Positions 60,345 through 64,000 of a DNA stretch of 64,000 bases are shown in pieces. The number at the start of each line of letters is the position of its first letter. Position 1 is the first letter of the stretch. The DNA is from an uncultured Bacteroidales bacterium. GTDB taxonomy: Bacteria; Bacteroidota; Bacteroidia; Bacteroidales; P3. Under the pieces are notes generated by a model, which saw nothing but the letters and a program-made list of their open reading frames with translations, had not been told where the DNA came from and did not search any database. The stretch is taken from assembly GCA_937886715.1 (NCBI GenBank), contig CAKZZD010000022.1, positions 5,645-69,644 on the forward strand. The letters run 5' to 3'. The position numbers and the translations under genes were made by a program.

Positions 60345-60563
60345 ATGGCATTTAAAGGACAAATCATTATCGATACCGAGCGCTGTAAAGGCTGCGGAGT
60401 CTGCGTACCCGTATGTCCAATGAAGTGCATCGAGTTGTCGAAAGAAGTGAACGGTAAGGGCTACAATTTCACCCATACCGTCAACGACAGTTGCATCGGC
60501 TGCGCAAGCTGCGCGATGGTGTGCCCCGACGGGGTGATTTCCGTTTACAAAATCAAATGTTAA
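60345..60563 (+). CDS. 2-oxoacid:ferredoxin oxidoreductase, delta (2x[4Fe-4S]) subunit
   Basis: 72 aa. Two [4Fe-4S] motifs are CKGCGVCVPVCP near the N-terminus and CIGCASCAMVCP near the C-terminus, with the CxxCxxCxxxC spacing. It transfers electrons from the thiamine enzyme to ferredoxin. It is the first gene of the delta-alpha-beta-gamma operon, spaced 22 nt from the alpha gene, and has a consensus promoter. It is small and lacks the longer helical extensions of some PorD proteins. Confidence 0.9.
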   Translation: MAFKGQIIIDTERCKGCGVCVPVCPMKCIELSKEVNGKGYNFTHTVNDSCIGCASCAMVCPDGVISVYKIKC

Positions 60564-60585
60564 ACAAGAGAAAGGATCAATACAC

Positions 60586-61668
60586 ATGGCAAGAGAACTG
60601 AAATTGATGAAGGGCAACGAAGCTATTGCCCGCGCAATGATTGCCAGCGGAACCGACGGATACTTTGGCTATCCCATCACCCCGCAGAGCGAAGTTATGG
60701 AAACCCTTATGGCCGAGAAGCCCTGGGAGACAACCGGCATGGTCGTGCTGCAGGCCGAGAGCGAGGTCGCCTCGATCAACATGGTCTACGGCGGCGCCGC
60801 CACCGGCAAGAAAGTGGCCACCTCGAGCTCCAGCCCCGGAATCTCTCTGATGCAGGAAGGCCTCACCTATCTGGCCGGTGCTGAAATCCCCTGCCTCATC
60901 GTCAACGTGATGCGCGGCGGCCCCGGTCTGGGCACCATCCAGCCCTCGCAGAGCGACTACTTCCAGAGCACCAAGGGCGGCGGACACGGCGACTACCAGC
61001 TCTACACCCTCGCCCCCGCCAGCGTGCAGGAGATGTACGACTTCGTCTTCGACGCTTGGGACATCGCCTTCAAATATCGCAACCCTGTGCTCATCCTCTC
61101 CGACGGCGCCATCGGACAGTGCATGGAGAAACTCTACACCCGCGACTATATCCCCCGCTGGACGGAGGAAGAGCGCCGCGCCAACGCCCCTTGGGGCACC
61201 TGGGGCAAACCCGCCAACCGCGCCCACAACATCATCACCTCGCTCGAACTTGACTCGGCCCGTCAGGAGGTCTTCAACCAGAAGCTCCAGGCCAAGTACG
61301 ACGTGATGAAAGAAAAGGAAGTCCGCTACGAGGCCCTCAATTGCGACGATGCCGACTACATCTTCGTGGCCTACGGCTCCAGCAGCCGCATCGCCATGAA
61401 AGCCATGCAGATGGCTCGCGAAAAAGGCATCAAGGTCGGTCTGTTCCGCCTCATCACCCTGTTCCCCTTCCCGACGAAACAGCTTGCCGAAATCGCCAAC
61501 CGCGTGAAAGGCATCCTCTGCGTCGAAATGAGTGCCGGCCAGATGATCGAAGACGTCCGCTTGGCCACCAAATGCGGTGTCAAGACCGAACACTTCGGCC
61601 GTTTTGGCGGTATCATCCCCACTCCCGGCGAAGTCCTGGAAGCTCTTGAGAACAAGATTATCAAATAA
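60586..61668 (+). CDS. vorB: 2-oxoacid:ferredoxin oxidoreductase alpha subunit (VorB/KorA type)
   Basis: 360 aa. It contains the pyrimidine-binding fold of the thiamine enzyme (LMKGNEAIARAMIASGTDGYFGYPITPQSEVMETL, VLQAESEVASINMVYGGAATGKKVATSSSSPGISLMQEGLTYLAGAEIPCLIVNVMRGGPGLGTIQPSQSDYF). A C-terminal domain follows (DYIFVAYGSSSRIAMKAMQMAREKGIKVGLFRLITLFPFP). It has no fused gamma domain. Members oxidise branched-chain 2-oxoacids (VOR) or 2-oxoglutarate (KOR) to acyl-CoA with ferredoxin; the exact substrate is not determinable here. Confidence 0.9.
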   Translation: MARELKLMKGNEAIARAMIASGTDGYFGYPITPQSEVMETLMAEKPWETTGMVVLQAESEVASINMVYGGAATGKKVATSSSSPGISLMQEGLTYLAGAEIPCLIVNVMRGGPGLGTIQPSQSDYFQSTKGGGHGDYQLYTLAPASVQEMYDFVFDAWDIAFKYRNPVLILSDGAIGQCMEKLYTRDYIPRWTEEERRANAPWGTWGKPANRAHNIITSLELDSARQEVFNQKLQAKYDVMKEKEVRYEALNCDDADYIFVAYGSSSRIAMKAMQMAREKGIKVGLFRLITLFPFPTKQLAEIANRVKGILCVEMSAGQMIEDVRLATKCGVKTEHFGRFGGIIPTPGEVLEALENKIIK

Positions 61669-61683
61669 AAAAGAATTACAGCA

Positions 61684-62532
<849 letters not shown>

Positions 62533-62564
62533 AAAAGAATCAAACAATCAAACATCAAAAGAAA

Positions 62565-63116
62565 ATGACTGAAGAAATCATCATAGCCGGATTTGGTGGA
62601 CAGGGTGTCCTCTCGATGGGTAAGATTCTTGCCTACTCCGGTGTCATGCAGGACAAAGAGGTCAGCTGGATGCCCAGCTACGGCCCCGAGATGCGCGGCG
62701 GCACCGCCAACGTCTCCGTCATCATCAGCGACGAGCGCATCAGCTCGCCCATCATCAACCAGTTCGACACGGCCATCATCCTCAACCAGCAGTCGCTCGA
62801 CAAATTCGAGCACTCGGTGAAGCCCGGCGGACTGCTCATCTACGACCCCAACGGCATCACCCACGAGCCCACCCGCAAGGACATCAACATCTACAAAATC
62901 GCCGCCACGGCCAAGGCCCAGGAGCTCGGCATCAGCAAGGTGTTCAACATGGTGGTCCTCGGTGGCTTCCTCAAACTGAAACCCATCGTCGACAAGCAGT
63001 ACATCCACGAAGGCCTCGAGCACTCCCTGCCCCAGCGCCACTGGAACCTCATTCCCCAGAACGAGGAAGCTATCGAAATCGGCAAGGGCCTCATCGAAGC
63101 CGTCCACACGCTGTAA
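62565..63116 (+). CDS. 2-oxoacid:ferredoxin oxidoreductase gamma subunit
   Basis: 183 aa. It starts with the family pattern EEIIIAGFGGQGVLSMGKILAYSGVMQDKEVSWMPSYGPEMRGGTANVSVIISDERISSPIINQFDTAIILNQQSLDKFE. It is the separate gamma chain that completes the four-subunit complex delta-alpha-beta-gamma. A near-perfect 34-bp palindromic terminator follows about 60 nt downstream, closing the operon. Confidence 0.92.
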   Translation: MTEEIIIAGFGGQGVLSMGKILAYSGVMQDKEVSWMPSYGPEMRGGTANVSVIISDERISSPIINQFDTAIILNQQSLDKFEHSVKPGGLLIYDPNGITHEPTRKDINIYKIAATAKAQELGISKVFNMVVLGGFLKLKPIVDKQYIHEGLEHSLPQRHWNLIPQNEEAIEIGKGLIEAVHTL

Positions 63117-63172
63117 TCCCATCGCCGCGGACTTCCCGGAGCCCGCACATCTTGGCGCTTACCGCTTTACCA

Positions 63173-63210
63173 AAGAAGGCGCCCCAATGCATTGGGGCGC
63201 CTTCTTCTCT
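63173..63210 (+). terminator. Terminator after the oxidoreductase operon
   Basis: A perfect 34-bp palindrome (63173-63206; 17-bp arms meeting at ATG-CAT, so a minimal loop) with GC-rich arms, followed by CTCT. It is a strong hairpin between the gamma subunit gene and the glmS promoter. Confidence 0.82.
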
Positions 63211-63250
63211 GCTCATACCAGCCTGATTCAAAGGAAGTTTGCACGATTAT

Positions 63251-63281
63251 TTTGCCGGTCTGGATATTTTTCATATCTTTG
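63251..63281 (+). promoter_or_regulatory. Promoter of glmS
   Basis: TTTG at 63251-63254 and TATCTTTG at 63274-63281, spaced 19 nt, a textbook Bacteroidota promoter about 48 nt upstream of the glmS ATG. I see no glmS ribozyme-like sequence in the leader, as expected for this phylum. Confidence 0.7.
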
Positions 63282-63329
63282 CAGATTGAATTTATAATAT
63301 TGAATTTATAATCATAAACATTATATATT

Positions 63330-64000
63330 ATGTGCGGAATTGTCGGATATATAGGTGAACAAAACGCCTACCCCATCCTCATAAAAGGACTGCACCGGCT
63401 GGAATACCGTGGCTACGACTCGGCCGGCGTATCAATGATTAACAGCAACGGAGAGCTGTCGGTACTGAAAGCCACCGGCAAAGTGTCGGCCCTCGAAGAA
63501 AAATGCGTCACCGCTGACACCAGCGGCACAATCGGCATCGCCCACACACGCTGGGCCACCCACGGCGAACCCAACACCGTGAACGCACACCCACACATGA
63601 GCCAGAGCGGCAATCTGGCAATGGTCCACAACGGCATCATCGAAAACTACAAGACCCTCCGCTCCGAACTGGAACGCAACGGCATGACCTTCTGCAGCGA
63701 AACCGACACCGAGGTGCTCGTCCAGCTGATCGAATTCATCCAGATCAAACAGCAGTGCGACCTCTTCACCGCCGTACAGCGCGCCCTGAAAAACGTGGTG
63801 GGAGCCTACGCCATCGCCATCCTCGACAAGAACCGCCCCGACCAGCTGGTATGCGCCCGCAAGGGTTCCCCTCTGGTCATCGGCGTCGGCAACAACGCCA
63901 ACGGCCACAAAGAGTTCTACCTCGGCAGCGATGCCACTCCCATCATCGAATACACCAACCAGGTGATTTACCTCAAAGACGAGGAAATAGCCGTCATGGA
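63330..64000 (+). CDS. glmS: Glutamine-fructose-6-phosphate aminotransferase, N-terminal part (cut by window edge)
   Basis: The first ~223 codons. MCGIVGYIGEQNAYPILIKGLHRLEYRGYDSAGV holds the nucleophile Cys2 of the glutaminase domain, followed by IGIAHTRWATHGEPNTVNAHPH and MVHNGIIENYKTLRSELERNGMTFCSETDTEVLVQLIE. It converts fructose-6-phosphate and glutamine to glucosamine-6-phosphate, for peptidoglycan and lipopolysaccharide. The sugar isomerase domains lie beyond the window. It has its own strong promoter. Confidence 0.95.
   Translation, partial: MCGIVGYIGEQNAYPILIKGLHRLEYRGYDSAGVSMINSNGELSVLKATGKVSALEEKCVTADTSGTIGIAHTRWATHGEPNTVNAHPHMSQSGNLAMVHNGIIENYKTLRSELERNGMTFCSETDTEVLVQLIEFIQIKQQCDLFTAVQRALKNVVGAYAIAILDKNRPDQLVCARKGSPLVIGVGNNANGHKEFYLGSDATPIIEYTNQVIYLKDEEIAVM

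Noticed and set aside
63117..63329. A glmS ribozyme or other riboswitch upstream of glmS
   Set aside because: No catalytic-core-like sequence is visible; the gap is explained by a strong palindromic terminator and a consensus promoter.

Overview
The window is a 64 kb piece of a chromosome from a Bacteroidota bacterium, most likely order Bacteroidales. The evidence is the type IX secretion (T9SS) / gliding core genes, Por-type C-terminal sorting domains, a DUF5103-type T9SS plug protein, Bacteroidota promoters (TAnnTTTG -7 boxes, several with a TTTG -33 box), and the absence of Shine-Dalgarno leaders. I see no rRNA, tRNA, CRISPR array, prophage or insertion sequence. The genes look like chromosomal housekeeping and envelope genes.

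Layout. 1-1.3 kb: an ABC ATPase (cut by the edge) and an SPFH protein, minus strand. 1.6-12.3 kb: plus-strand genes for an LD-carboxypeptidase, a DUF7033/deacetylase-like protein, a KdsC-type phosphatase, an RlpA-like protein, and then the T9SS block porP/sprF-gldK-gldL-gldM-gldN plus a second gldN. 12.3-18 kb: a minus-strand operon miaB-lipoprotein-PASTA protein-T9SS cargo-rluA. 18.3-19.6 kb: the T9SS plug protein. 19.6-38.8 kb: minus-strand genes in three groups: an ECF sigma/anti-sigma pair with two predicted outer-membrane barrels; hutI-lolD-rlmB; and a 3,935-aa T9SS cargo protein coupled to tilS. Then ruvB; a Usp and an HI0933-like flavoprotein; ABC-F and TonB; and DUF389, DUF1573, an aminotransferase and a GreA-C-like protein. 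49.5-59.8 kb: a LuxR regulator and a tightly packed five-gene operon (M16 protease, GT2, polytopic GT-C-like protein, 73-aa protein, and a membrane/GH5-like fusion). 60.3-63.1 kb: a four-subunit 2-oxoacid:ferredoxin oxidoreductase. The window ends inside glmS.

The observation I rate highest is not a gene. All five divergent (head-to-head) intergenic gaps carry one copy of the same structured repeat. Its core is CTCCTAC-N4-GTAGGAG with exactly four variable central bases. The core is flanked on both sides by outward-pointing 11-bp units, first GTAGGAGTTGG and then a second class close to TAAGGAGATGG. Read outward, the inner units contain no C. I found no copy in the convergent or co-directional gaps. 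The element lies upstream of both flanking genes, and outside the recognisable promoters where these exist, which suggests a shared binding array, an insulator or topological site, or a non-autonomous mobile repeat. Its function is unknown.

Other notable points are: a membrane-protein/glycosidase-like fusion next to a 73-aa protein that carries a duplicated GT2 tail; tandem gldN genes separated by a terminator-like hairpin that abuts the second start codon; T9SS cargo genes joined to RNA-modification genes; and a probable near-leaderless mRNA.
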